Source: an uncultured Bacteroidota bacterium (GTDB lineage: Bacteria; Bacteroidota; Bacteroidia; Chitinophagales; Chitinophagaceae). Taken from it: DNA of 32,533 nt. Position numbers and translations under genes: made by a program. How positions within the stretch are numbered: the first letter of the stretch is position 1; the number at the start of each line of letters is the position of its first letter. Shown here piece by piece: positions 8,867-18,652 of this stretch. Location of the stretch: the NCBI GenBank assembly GCA_903924075.1, contig CAIYAG010000188.1:1-32533 (forward strand), given 5' to 3'. The notes under the pieces are model-generated. The model had not been told where the DNA came from and did no database searches. It was given only the letters and a program-made list of their open reading frames with translations.

Positions 8867-11212
8867 ATGAAAAAAGTATTATTTGGTTTTGGTTTCTTTA
8901 TTTCTGCAGCTGTTTCAGCTCAGCAAATACTGCCATTTCCCCCAACACCATCTGCATCAAAAGCAGGCCTTACAATGGAAACATCAACTTATCAAAAAAG
9001 AGTTGATGCAAAGCATTTGCCTGAAGGGTCACCGAATATTTTGATCATCTTGATGGATGATCTTGGTCCGGGTACCCCATCAACTTATGGTGGTGAAATT
9101 CATACACCAACACTGGATCGTGTTTCTAAAATGGGAATTTCCTATAATCGTTTTCATTCAACAGCCATGTGCTCTCCAACAAGAGCATCATTACTAACTG
9201 GACGGAATCACACATTTGTTGGCAACGGACAGATCTCTGCAATTGCAAATGATTTTGATGGCTTTAGTGGCATCATTCCAAAATCATCTGCAACTATTGC
9301 AGAAGTATTGAAAGATTATGGATACAATACTGGTGCCTGGGGTAAATGGCATAACACACCAGAAGAACAGATCACAAATAAAGGTCCATTTGATTATTGG
9401 CCAACAGGATATGGATTTGAATATTTTTACGGATTTCTTGCAGGCGAAGCATCACAATATGAGCCAACCATGACGCGCAATACCACTCAAGTAACAGAAG
9501 AAAAACCAAAGGGTTATCATGTTACGGAAGACATTGCTCAAGATGCGATCAAATGGTTACGCGAACAGAAAGCATACGCACCAGATAAACCATTTTTTAT
9601 GTATTGGGCACCAGGTGCAGCACATGGTCCGCACCAGGTAATGAAAGAATGGGCAGATAAATACAAAGGAAAATTTGATGATGGTTGGGACGAATATCGT
9701 AAACGAACTTTTGCACGTGCAAAAGAAAAAGGTTGGATCCCTCAGGATGCACAACTTACGCCAAGACCTGCTTCAATGACAGCATGGGATTCAATTCCTG
9801 ATGCTGAAAAACCTTTCCAACGCAGATTGATGGAAGTGTTTGCTGGATTTGCAGAACACGCCGATTATAATGCCGGAAAAGTAATTGATGAAATTGAAAA
9901 AGAAGGAAAGTTAGACAATACACTGATATTTTATATCTGGGGTGATAACGGTTCTTCTTCAGAAGGATTGAATGGAACCATCAGTGAGCAATTAGCACAA
10001 AACGGAATCCCTACAAAAATTTCTCAACACATTGATGCATTGAAAGAATTGGGCGGATTGGATGCACTGGGTGGACCAAAGACCGACAATATGTACAATG
10101 CTGGTTGGGCTTGGGCAGGAAGTACCCCTTATCAGGGAACCAAATTGATGGGTGCTTACTTTGGTGGTATCCGTCAACCAATGGCTATCTCTTGGCCTAA
10201 AGGAATTAAAGCAGATCCAACTGCTCGGCCACAGTTTCACCACGTAATTGATATCGTTCCTACAGTATATGATCTATTAAAAATCACAGCGCCACATATC
10301 GTAAATGGGTTTGAACAAGATCCAATTGATGGAACAAGTATGGTGTATAGTTTTACTGATGCAAAAGCAAAGGGAACAAGACAAACACAGTTCTTCGATA
10401 TTATGGCAAGCCGTGGTATTTATCACGATGGTTGGTTTGCAAGTGCTCGTGGCCCGCGTGAACCATGGGTAGGTGGTATGCCAAAAGGAATCAAAGAATG
10501 GTCTCCACTTACAGACAAATGGGAACTCTACAATATTGATAAAGATTGGAGCCAGGCGAATGATTTAGCTGCTTCTGAACCTAAGAAATTAGAGGAAATG
10601 AAATCCCTCTTTATCATGGAGTCTACCAAATATAAAAATTTACCAATCGGTGGTGGTATGTGGTCTACAGCCATGTTCCATCCAGAAGATGCACCAGCTT
10701 CTTCACTTACAGAATGGACTTTCGATGCACCCATCGTTGGTATGCCAGAATCTGCTGCACCTAAACTAGGTAAGAACAGTAGTTTGGTTACAATGGAATT
10801 AGAAGTGCCTGCAAAAGCAAATGGGGTATTATATGCATTGGCAGGGTTCTCGGGTGGTGTTACTTGCTTTGTAAAAGATGGCTTCCTGAATTATGAATTC
10901 AATTTGTTTGAAGTACAAAGAACCAAAGTAAAATCTAAAACAAAACTGCCAGTTGGTAAAGCAAAAATAGAAGTTGAATCAAAATTGGTTGATCGTATTG
11001 GCGGAGCAATGGATATCACATTGCGTGTAAATGGAGAAGTAGTTGGCACTGGTAAAGTTCCTGCTGCCATGTCGCTTCACTTTACATCTAATGCAACTTT
11101 TGATATTGGTATTGATACTGATTCTCCAGTTGCACTTGATTACTATGATCAGGCACCATTTAAATTCAATGGAAAAATTGGTAAGACCACAATCGCCTAT
11201 TTAAAAAAATAA
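8867..11212 (+). CDS. Arylsulfatase (formylglycine-dependent, paralog of 4987-7353)
   Basis: Signal peptide; NILIILMDDLGPGTPSTYGGE; CSPTRASLLTGR (Cys at 9170-9172); same C-terminal domain ending APFKFNGKIGKTTI. Confidence 0.95.
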   Translation: MKKVLFGFGFFISAAVSAQQILPFPPTPSASKAGLTMETSTYQKRVDAKHLPEGSPNILIILMDDLGPGTPSTYGGEIHTPTLDRVSKMGISYNRFHSTAMCSPTRASLLTGRNHTFVGNGQISAIANDFDGFSGIIPKSSATIAEVLKDYGYNTGAWGKWHNTPEEQITNKGPFDYWPTGYGFEYFYGFLAGEASQYEPTMTRNTTQVTEEKPKGYHVTEDIAQDAIKWLREQKAYAPDKPFFMYWAPGAAHGPHQVMKEWADKYKGKFDDGWDEYRKRTFARAKEKGWIPQDAQLTPRPASMTAWDSIPDAEKPFQRRLMEVFAGFAEHADYNAGKVIDEIEKEGKLDNTLIFYIWGDNGSSSEGLNGTISEQLAQNGIPTKISQHIDALKELGGLDALGGPKTDNMYNAGWAWAGSTPYQGTKLMGAYFGGIRQPMAISWPKGIKADPTARPQFHHVIDIVPTVYDLLKITAPHIVNGFEQDPIDGTSMVYSFTDAKAKGTRQTQFFDIMASRGIYHDGWFASARGPREPWVGGMPKGIKEWSPLTDKWELYNIDKDWSQANDLAASEPKKLEEMKSLFIMESTKYKNLPIGGGMWSTAMFHPEDAPASSLTEWTFDAPIVGMPESAAPKLGKNSSLVTMELEVPAKANGVLYALAGFSGGVTCFVKDGFLNYEFNLFEVQRTKVKSKTKLPVGKAKIEVESKLVDRIGGAMDITLRVNGEVVGTGKVPAAMSLHFTSNATFDIGIDTDSPVALDYYDQAPFKFNGKIGKTTIAYLKK

Positions 11213-11215
11213 TTG

Positions 11216-12043
11216 ATGAATTGTTTGAGAGCAAGTTTAGTTTTGGTATTGTTAGGTTGCCTAGCCTTGCCTGCATTGGCCCAAGAAAAAGCGGCTGATG
11301 CAGGTTTGGGCGAAGCAGCATCTAATGCTACCAATCCAATGGCTTTTGTAACCAAATTACAGATCCAGCCCAACTTTGCTTGGAAAGATGCTAGTGGTAG
11401 ACAGATTAATTTAACAACAAGAATCATTCAACCTACAGCTTCGATTCTTTTACCTTTTATTAAAAGCAATGACCCTTCTAAAGTGTATACGCTATATAGA
11501 TTGGAATTGCCCTTTATTAGTCAAACATTACCAGCAACAACTGCATTAAATGCAACGGGTATGAGTGATGTAATTGTACTTGACCTTGTTGCTTTTAAAC
11601 AAAGTTGGGGATTATTAGGTGCTGGACCAGGATTGGTAATTCCCTCGGTAACTCCAGCTGCTTTAAGTGGAGGTAAATGGTGTACTGGACTAACAGCTGT
11701 AGCGCTAAATACTAAAACAAAGGGTACACAGTTTGGTGCATTAGTACAACAGTTTTATTCATTTGCAGGAAGTGATTCTCGAGCAAAAAGAAACTTCATG
11801 TTGTTTCAACCCATTTATAATAAAGTACTAGGTAATGGATATTTTATGGGAGTAAGTCCCATCATCACTTTTGATTGGGAGAATAACACTTCTACAATTC
11901 CCTTGAATGTTTCTTTTGGAAAAGCATTTGCCAAAAATTTGAGTGCATTTGTTGCCCCTCAGTATATAGTAAGTGGACCAACTAAAGGAGACTTCATTCT
12001 TCAGTTTCAAATCAATGCCATGTTTCCTACTTCAAAAAAATAA
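11216..12043 (+). CDS. Outer-membrane beta-barrel, transporter-like (neuromedin U-annotated type)
   Basis: Signal peptide ending ALAQ; barrel-like alternation; ORF track gives a TTG start 1 codon earlier, ATG at 11216 preferred. Confidence 0.6.
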   Translation: MNCLRASLVLVLLGCLALPALAQEKAADAGLGEAASNATNPMAFVTKLQIQPNFAWKDASGRQINLTTRIIQPTASILLPFIKSNDPSKVYTLYRLELPFISQTLPATTALNATGMSDVIVLDLVAFKQSWGLLGAGPGLVIPSVTPAALSGGKWCTGLTAVALNTKTKGTQFGALVQQFYSFAGSDSRAKRNFMLFQPIYNKVLGNGYFMGVSPIITFDWENNTSTIPLNVSFGKAFAKNLSAFVAPQYIVSGPTKGDFILQFQINAMFPTSKK

Positions 12044-12080
12044 TAAATCAATCTTTTACAAAAACAAAAAAATCAAAAAA

Positions 12081-12758
12081 ATGAAAAAGTATTTAGCGGA
12101 ATTAATCGGTACGTTTTGGTTAGTATTCGGTGGTTGCGGTAGCGCCTTATTAGCAGCAGCTTTTCCTAATGTGGGGATTGGTTTAGCAGGTGTATCACTT
12201 GCATTTGGTTTAACAGTGGTTACCATTGCTTATTCATTTGGACATATCTCTGGAGCGCATTTAAATCCTGCTGTAACAGTAGGGGCATGGGTTGCAGGAA
12301 GAATTCCTACTTCTGATGTTCTTCCATATATCGTTTCTCAAATTATAGGAGGTATCATTGCTGCAGGTGCATTGTATGTAATTGTAACTGGCAATGGTTC
12401 AGCAATCGGAACTTTCGCAGCTAATGGTTATGGAGAACATTCTCCAGGAAATTACAGCATGGTTGCTGCAATTGTTATTGAATTTATCATGACTTTCATG
12501 TTCCTTCTTATTATACTTGGCTCTACTGATGAAGCTGCTCCAAAAGGTTTTGCAGGTTTAGCAATTGGACTTGCACTTACCTTAATTCATTTGGTAAGTA
12601 TTCCAGTAACAAACACTTCCGTGAACCCTGCTAGAAGTATTAGTCAGGCTTTATTTGTAGGAGACTGGGCATTATCACAATTATGGTTGTTCATCCTTGT
12701 TCCAATTTCAGGTGCTGCATTGGCAGGGTTGGTTTATAAATATTTCAAAACCAAATAA
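12081..12758 (+). CDS. aqpZ: Aquaporin Z-type water channel (MIP family)
   Basis: Two NPA motifs ([21 protein letters not shown]) and AqpZ-like [17 protein letters not shown] selectivity region; start trimmed to ATG 12081. Confidence 0.95.
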   Translation: MKKYLAELIGTFWLVFGGCGSALLAAAFPNVGIGLAGVSLAFGLTVVTIAYSFGHISGAHLNPAVTVGAWVAGRIPTSDVLPYIVSQIIGGIIAAGALYVIVTGNGSAIGTFAANGYGEHSPGNYSMVAAIVIEFIMTFMFLLIILGSTDEAAPKGFAGLAIGLALTLIHLVSIPVTNTSVNPARSISQALFVGDWALSQLWLFILVPISGAALAGLVYKYFKTK

Positions 12759-12768
12759 TTCAATTGTC

Positions 12769-14295
12769 ATGTTTAAAAGAAGCTTATTTCTTGTAATTGT
12801 ACTTTTTTCTGTCAGTTTTTCTTTTGCACAAAAAAAGCCCAATATCATTGTGATCATGGCCGATGATATTGGTATGTCAAATCTTTCTTGTTATGGAGGA
12901 GATATTATGGGTGTGCCAACTCCAAATATCGATCGACTTGCAAAAGAAGGGAAAAAAATGACTGCATTTTATGGTCAACCAAGCTGTACTGCGGGTAGAG
13001 CTGCGTTTATTACGGGGCAGTTACCAGTAAGAACAGGACTTACAACAGTTGGAATTGCAGGTACTGATGTGGGATTGCAAGCAGAAGATCCAACATTAGC
13101 AGAAGTATTAAAAACCCAAGGTTATAACACTGCTCAGTTTGGCAAAAACCATTTAGGCGATTTAGAGAAATTCATGCCTCATAGACATGGATTCGATGAA
13201 TTTTTTGGGAACTTATATCATTTAAATGCAAATGAAGATCCTGAAGATAAAGACAGACCAAACACAGCAGAATTCAAGAAAAAATTCGATCCTAGGGGAG
13301 TAGTTTCTGGTACAGCTAATGGCCCAACAGTAGATGAAGGCCCGCTTACTGTAGAAAGAATGAAAACTTTTGATGAAGAGATCTTAGCAAAAACAACCGA
13401 CTTTATTAAGAGAAAATCAAAAGAAGACAAACCGTTTTTTGTTTGGTACAATCCTTCAAGGTTGCATGTATTTCAACACTTGAAAGATAAAGACAAAGGT
13501 CAATCTCGTGCTTCACATAATGGGGAAGATGTATTTGGAGATGCTTTGGCTGTTCATGATAGAGAAGTTGGAGAATTATTGAAACTATTGGATGATTTAA
13601 AATTAACAGAAAATACGATTGTTATTTATACAACGGATAATGGCCCTTATCAATATATGTGGCCAGAAGGTGGTACCAGTCCTTTTAAAGGAGATAAAGG
13701 AACAACCTGGGAAGGTGGTGTTCGTGTACCATGTTTGGTTCGTTGGCCAGGGAAAGTTGAAGCGGGAAGCCAAAGTGCTGATATCATGTCATTAGAAGAT
13801 TGGTTTACTACACTTGCGTCTATTGCAGGTGATCCAACGATCGTAGAAAAATTAAAAAAAGGGGCTTCTTATAATGGAAAGTCGTTCAAAGTATTATTAG
13901 AAGGAATTGATCAAACTGATTTTATAACAGGTAAGAGCCCATCAAAAAGAGATTTTTATTTCTATTATGATGAAGCAAATTTGACCGCAGTTCGATACAA
14001 ACAATTCAAATTGAATTTCGCTTCTAAAAGAAATGCAAAGTGGGATGGATTTTTGCAACCTTATGGTAGACCATTACTTGTGAACTTATTATTAGATCCT
14101 TATGAAAGGCAAGTGGATAGCGATATTCCCCGTCAAATGTCAGAACATAAAGGTTGGGTTTATGCGCCAATGTTAGGGCTGTTACAAAAACACCTAGCTA
14201 GCTTTAAAGAATTCCCTCCTCGCCAAACTCCATTATCAGGTGATTTCACAAAAATGATCGAGGGGATGATGAGGCAAATGAGTGCTAAAGAATAG
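12769..14295 (+). CDS. Arylsulfatase with CxAxR signature (SCTAGRAAFITGQ)
   Basis: NIIVIMADDIGMSNLSCYGGD; Cys at 12985-12987; GKNHLGD; signal peptide ending FSFAQ; start trimmed to ATG 12769. Confidence 0.93.
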   Translation: MFKRSLFLVIVLFSVSFSFAQKKPNIIVIMADDIGMSNLSCYGGDIMGVPTPNIDRLAKEGKKMTAFYGQPSCTAGRAAFITGQLPVRTGLTTVGIAGTDVGLQAEDPTLAEVLKTQGYNTAQFGKNHLGDLEKFMPHRHGFDEFFGNLYHLNANEDPEDKDRPNTAEFKKKFDPRGVVSGTANGPTVDEGPLTVERMKTFDEEILAKTTDFIKRKSKEDKPFFVWYNPSRLHVFQHLKDKDKGQSRASHNGEDVFGDALAVHDREVGELLKLLDDLKLTENTIVIYTTDNGPYQYMWPEGGTSPFKGDKGTTWEGGVRVPCLVRWPGKVEAGSQSADIMSLEDWFTTLASIAGDPTIVEKLKKGASYNGKSFKVLLEGIDQTDFITGKSPSKRDFYFYYDEANLTAVRYKQFKLNFASKRNAKWDGFLQPYGRPLLVNLLLDPYERQVDSDIPRQMSEHKGWVYAPMLGLLQKHLASFKEFPPRQTPLSGDFTKMIEGMMRQMSAKE

Positions 14296-14315
14296 TTTAA
14301 TTTAATATAAGTAGG

Positions 14316-15278
14316 ATGAGATATTTTAAATTTTTAATTGTATTAGTAGTTAGTTCATGTTTAACAGTTAATGTTTTTGGCCAAGGAGATGGACCAAGAA
14401 ATCTACTTTGGGGACCTACAGGAGTAACTGCTTTAATTCCTAAGTGGATGGACATGAAACAAAACATGACCCCATCAAACATATTGATTAAGGATGCAAA
14501 AATAAATATTGATGTATTTCCAATTACACTTGTGCACAATTTCAATATTGGTGGAAGGTTTGCACAAATCATGTTGAATGCAGTTCCTGGTTATTTAAAC
14601 GCAACAGTAGATGCTAATTCTACAAATATAGCTGTGCCAAAATACAATAACTCTGGTTTTGCTGATGGTTTTGTTGGCTTCAAATTTGGCCTTGTAAATG
14701 CCCCTGCATTAAATGTGTTGGAGTTTTCTAAGTATAAGCAAGGCTTTTCAATGATGTTGTATACTAGGCTCTGGTATTCTGGTACTTATAGTATCAATGA
14801 TCCCATTAATTTAGGCTCGAATAGATTTAGCTTGGATGTTGGATTCCCGATGAACATTCAATTAAGCAATAACCCTAAACGTGCAACCTGGATTGAGTCT
14901 TACCCAGCATTTCATTATTATGCTGCCAACAATAATCCAACCATCATTTCAAAAGCTAATAAGCTCAAGCAATTGCCTTTGTTTTCATTTGAAAACCACC
15001 TGACGCACAATTTTACTGATAAATTTTGGGCTGGCGCAACATTGCGTTATCAATATGGAGGAGCAGTTGCGCTAGATAATTTAATCGATGATCAGTCATA
15101 TATTAATATGGTTGGAACTGGCATTTCTGCTGGCTACCAAGTATTACCAATGCTAGCGCTACAGAGTGGGTATAGCTGGATTTTAGCTGGCAAAAACGAT
15201 ATAAATGCAAATATGTTTAGGGTTGTAGCAGTTTTATCATACGCAAATTTGAAAAAACTAAAAACACAACAAAAATAA
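14316..15278 (+). CDS. Outer-membrane transporter-like beta-barrel (MetA-pathway/phenol-degradation type)
   Basis: Signal peptide; GSNRFSLDVGFPMNIQL and barrel features like the family; similar to 18653-19549. Confidence 0.6.
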   Translation: MRYFKFLIVLVVSSCLTVNVFGQGDGPRNLLWGPTGVTALIPKWMDMKQNMTPSNILIKDAKINIDVFPITLVHNFNIGGRFAQIMLNAVPGYLNATVDANSTNIAVPKYNNSGFADGFVGFKFGLVNAPALNVLEFSKYKQGFSMMLYTRLWYSGTYSINDPINLGSNRFSLDVGFPMNIQLSNNPKRATWIESYPAFHYYAANNNPTIISKANKLKQLPLFSFENHLTHNFTDKFWAGATLRYQYGGAVALDNLIDDQSYINMVGTGISAGYQVLPMLALQSGYSWILAGKNDINANMFRVVAVLSYANLKKLKTQQK

Positions 15279-15325
15279 TTAGCAAAGAGTATTTAAAATA
15301 TTCAAATAATATTAAAAAATAAAAA

Positions 15326-16087
15326 ATGAAACAAACAAGTTTTGCAATAATTGTGCTTAGCGTTTTATTTGTTGCTTGTGGACCAAGTAAGAAATTACAA
15401 AATGCAAACGCACAAATCAATACACTGAATGGTCAGGTAGAATCGCTTAATAAGCAAGTTGCTACAGATCAGAAAAATATTTATCAATTAAAAAATGAAA
15501 ATATTGCGTACAGTAAAGAAGCTGAGCAATGCAGAAAGGTGAAAGAAGCGATCAATCAAAGAGTTGAAAATTTTAATAAAGCTTTAGCAGAGCACGGAAC
15601 TTCAATGGAAGAACTGAGAGCAAAAGCTGCAAAAGCCTTGCAAGATTTTAATGATGCAGGCTGCACAGTAACCTATAAATATGGGTTGATCCATGTAGTT
15701 ATGCCAGAAGCCCTTTTGTTTGAAAAAAATAGCACTAAAATTAGTGATATGGGGAAACAAGCGATTTCTGTAGTTGCTGATGTGATGATCGATTATAAAG
15801 GAATGAAAGCTGTGATCATTGGAAACTCAGATTCTACAGTGGTAACTGGTACTGGATCTAAATTCCAGGACAATTGGGCTTTGAGTACGGAAAGATCATT
15901 ATCTGTAATTCGTGTATTACGTGATAAGTTTGATATTGATCCAAAAAGATTGACTGCAGCAGGACGTAGTAAGTACGATCCTATTGCCGACAATGCAACA
16001 GAAGAAGGACGTTCAAAAAACAGACGAATTGAAGTGATATTGGATCCAGAATACAGAAGGATCTGGGAAATGTCAGAGAATAAATAG
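15326..16087 (+). CDS. OmpA-family peptidoglycan-binding lipoprotein with coiled coil
   Basis: Lipoprotein signal (VLFVACGPSKK); coiled coil; OmpA C-domain (LTAAGRSKYDPIADNATEEGRSKNRRIEVIL). Confidence 0.88.
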   Translation: MKQTSFAIIVLSVLFVACGPSKKLQNANAQINTLNGQVESLNKQVATDQKNIYQLKNENIAYSKEAEQCRKVKEAINQRVENFNKALAEHGTSMEELRAKAAKALQDFNDAGCTVTYKYGLIHVVMPEALLFEKNSTKISDMGKQAISVVADVMIDYKGMKAVIIGNSDSTVVTGTGSKFQDNWALSTERSLSVIRVLRDKFDIDPKRLTAAGRSKYDPIADNATEEGRSKNRRIEVILDPEYRRIWEMSENK

Positions 16088-16126
16088 GCCAATTTTCAAC
16101 TAAGTTTTCAATTTTAAAAAATCAAT

Positions 16127-16993
16127 ATGAAAAATATATCTGTTAAATTTATAATGATCCTTTTGGGGATTGTTTTGATTTTACCAAGTCAATCTTTGCT
16201 TGCTCAACCAAAGAAAGGCAAACCTACTGCTGCAAAATCAGCACCATCAAGACCTTCACCATCTTCAGGCAATAAGGTGAGCAATTCTGGAAACAAAACC
16301 ACCAATGTGGGTTCTGGTAATAAAAATGTTGGATCGAATAATAAAGTAAGTGTTGACAATAGCAAGAAAAACGTTAATGTGAATGTAGATAATAGCAAAC
16401 ACACTAATATCAATAATTCACACAACACAAATATTCACAACAATTCTGTTAGAAGAAATTCTTATCATCCTTATACAAGGCCTCCATACCGTTATGGTGG
16501 CAGAAGCTATTATTGTCATTATGGATATCATTATCATCCGTATCATCCATTCTATTGGGGACCAATGTGGCATCCATGGGGATTCTTCATTGCCACTTTA
16601 GCAACTACCGCTATTATTATCAGTGTTGAAAATCAGCACTACCATTACGACCAAGGTGTTTATTATGCACAAAGTGGATCTGGCTATACTGTTGTTCAGG
16701 CTCCAGTTGGGGCAACAATCACTACACTTCCACCAAGTTCACAAACTGTGGTAGTTAATGAAACAACTAATAACTATTACTATGGTGGTACTTATTATGA
16801 GAAATCTGATAAAGGATATACAGTAGTTCCTCCAACAGCTGGAACAATCGTTGAAAATTTACCAGAGGGAGCTAAAGAAGAAAAAGTGGGTGACCAAACC
16901 TATATGAAATTAGGAGATGTGTATTACCAACCGATATCTAAAGATGGTAAAGACATGTATGAAGTTGCGCAGGTTGATGAAGACGATAATTAA
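16127..16993 (+). CDS. DUF6515-like exported protein with Asn-rich and His/Tyr/Pro-rich segments
   Basis: Signal peptide; low-complexity N-repeat; HYGYHYHPYHPFYWGPMWHPWG; C-term VVVNETTNNYYYGGTYYEKSDKGYTVVPPTAGTIVENLPEGA. Confidence 0.7.
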   Translation: MKNISVKFIMILLGIVLILPSQSLLAQPKKGKPTAAKSAPSRPSPSSGNKVSNSGNKTTNVGSGNKNVGSNNKVSVDNSKKNVNVNVDNSKHTNINNSHNTNIHNNSVRRNSYHPYTRPPYRYGGRSYYCHYGYHYHPYHPFYWGPMWHPWGFFIATLATTAIIISVENQHYHYDQGVYYAQSGSGYTVVQAPVGATITTLPPSSQTVVVNETTNNYYYGGTYYEKSDKGYTVVPPTAGTIVENLPEGAKEEKVGDQTYMKLGDVYYQPISKDGKDMYEVAQVDEDDN

Positions 16994-17011
16994 TAATTTA
17001 AAAAACAATAA

Positions 17012-17440
17012 ATGAAAATCAATAATAGAATCAAACTGACATTCACTTTGGCTTTTATGTTCTTTGCATTTCTTGCATCAGCTCAAACTGTGGTTGCACC
17101 AAAAGGTGGTGGAGGTGGTTGGAGATTATTAGGATCTATAACAGCCAACCATACAGCAGACCATGATCAGATCATCGTTGTAGGGCCCCACGATTATTTC
17201 CGTCGTTTAAAATTCAAAGTGATGAACTCTCCTTTGAATTTGCAAAGAATGATTGTTCGATATGATGACGGTGGCGCACCAGAAAATATTGATGTGCGTT
17301 CAAATATTCCAAAGGGCGGAGAAAGCCGTGAAATTGATTTGAAGGGCGGGAAACGCAAATTAAAATCTGTTGATTTCTGGTATGATACCAAGGGATTCTT
17401 GAATGGTAAGGCTGATGTAACACTTTTTGGAATTAAATAA
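17012..17440 (+). CDS. DUF2541-like secreted protein
   Basis: Signal peptide; WRLLGSITANHTADHDQIIVVGPHDYFRRLKFKV...VDFWYDTKG. Confidence 0.6.
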   Translation: MKINNRIKLTFTLAFMFFAFLASAQTVVAPKGGGGGWRLLGSITANHTADHDQIIVVGPHDYFRRLKFKVMNSPLNLQRMIVRYDDGGAPENIDVRSNIPKGGESREIDLKGGKRKLKSVDFWYDTKGFLNGKADVTLFGIK

Positions 17441-17465
17441 TACCGACTTTTTAAAAATAAAATTT

Positions 17466-18041
17466 ATGAGCAATTTTTCAATAAAAAACGTATTTGGCAA
17501 GGGTTTAGTAATTGCAATTCCACTTGGAGTTGTAGTATATATTGCCATGAAAATTTTTGAAATGTTTGCAAAAGTGGTGGAGCCAATATCAAAGCAGTTT
17601 GGTGTTGAAAGGATATTTGGCGAACTAACAATAACTATATTAGTTGTTTTTATCCTTTTGATGATTGTATTTGTTCTTGGGCTTTTAATGAGAATCAATA
17701 TCATTGCTAACATTGGCAAAAGTTTGGAAGATCTTGTATTTAAGTTTTTTCCCTCATTAAATCAATTAAAGGTCACTGCTGCAGAAAAGCTAAATCTTGA
17801 AACGAAAGCTGAAGCATGGAAACCAGTGCTAATTCTTTTTGAAAATAAATACAATGCGGCTTATGAAATTGAGCAGAATGACACTTATGTTACACTTTTT
17901 GTTATTAAGGGAATTGAAATTAGCGACGGTGAGATCTTAATTACAAAAAAAGAGGATGTACAGATTCAAAATATTACTTCAAAAGAGTTGCATCATTTTA
18001 CAAAACAATATGGAAAAGGGTTTCTTTCGTTGATCAAGTAA
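17466..18041 (+). CDS. DUF502 family inner-membrane protein
   Basis: GKGLVIAIPLGVVVYIAMKIF and second TM; DUF502-like arrangement; start trimmed to ATG 17466. Confidence 0.75.
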   Translation: MSNFSIKNVFGKGLVIAIPLGVVVYIAMKIFEMFAKVVEPISKQFGVERIFGELTITILVVFILLMIVFVLGLLMRINIIANIGKSLEDLVFKFFPSLNQLKVTAAEKLNLETKAEAWKPVLILFENKYNAAYEIEQNDTYVTLFVIKGIEISDGEILITKKEDVQIQNITSKELHHFTKQYGKGFLSLIK

Positions 18042-18050
18042 AACTAGCCA

Positions 18051-18632
18051 ATGAATCAGAATATTTTCTTTAATAAGTGGTGGTTATTATTATTGCAGGG
18101 TGTCCTTTTAATGACGTTGAGCTATGCTCATTTTAATAACCTTACTACTATTGTTGAATCAGTTTCAAATACAACTGGTTTTGTTGCACTGCTTACAGGG
18201 AGTAGTGCGGTAATTGGTTATTTTCTTGCTGATAAAGAGGAAAGCAATCAATTTGATTTGATCTTAGGAGCACTAAGTTGTTTAGTAGCAATACTGTTTA
18301 TCACAAGATTATATTTTGATTCTGAACTATTAATCTGGTTTCTCATCTCTTATATGATCATTAATTCTATTTATTTGATCACGAATACCTGGCAGTTGAA
18401 GTCTATCATTAATTGGTGGTGGTTGAGTATTTTAATTTTAGGATATACAGTTTTCCTGAGTTTATTTATTATCACAAGATTGCCCCAACTAAATCACGCC
18501 ATTTCTTTGATTGTTGGTTTTCAGTTTTTTGGAAATGGGTTGTTACTTGTATTAATGGCTTTTGTACTTCGAAAATTGCAAAGCGAGTATGGGAAAACGA
18601 TTAGTCAAATTCGAGATAATGCTATTCAATAA
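18051..18632 (+). CDS. HdeD/DUF308-like multi-TM membrane protein
   Basis: WWLLLLQGVLLMTLS start and six hydrophobic helices in paired pattern. Confidence 0.6.
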   Translation: MNQNIFFNKWWLLLLQGVLLMTLSYAHFNNLTTIVESVSNTTGFVALLTGSSAVIGYFLADKEESNQFDLILGALSCLVAILFITRLYFDSELLIWFLISYMIINSIYLITNTWQLKSIINWWWLSILILGYTVFLSLFIITRLPQLNHAISLIVGFQFFGNGLLLVLMAFVLRKLQSEYGKTISQIRDNAIQ

Positions 18633-18652
18633 TCATTAATCAGAAAATTAAA

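Noticed and set aside
15793-16092. 99-aa minus-strand ORF over the OmpA domain
   Set aside because: Antisense to the conserved OmpA C-terminal coding sequence.
18413-18604. 63-aa plus-strand ORF in an alternate frame of the HdeD-like gene
   Set aside because: Contained in the larger membrane-protein CDS, no supporting features.
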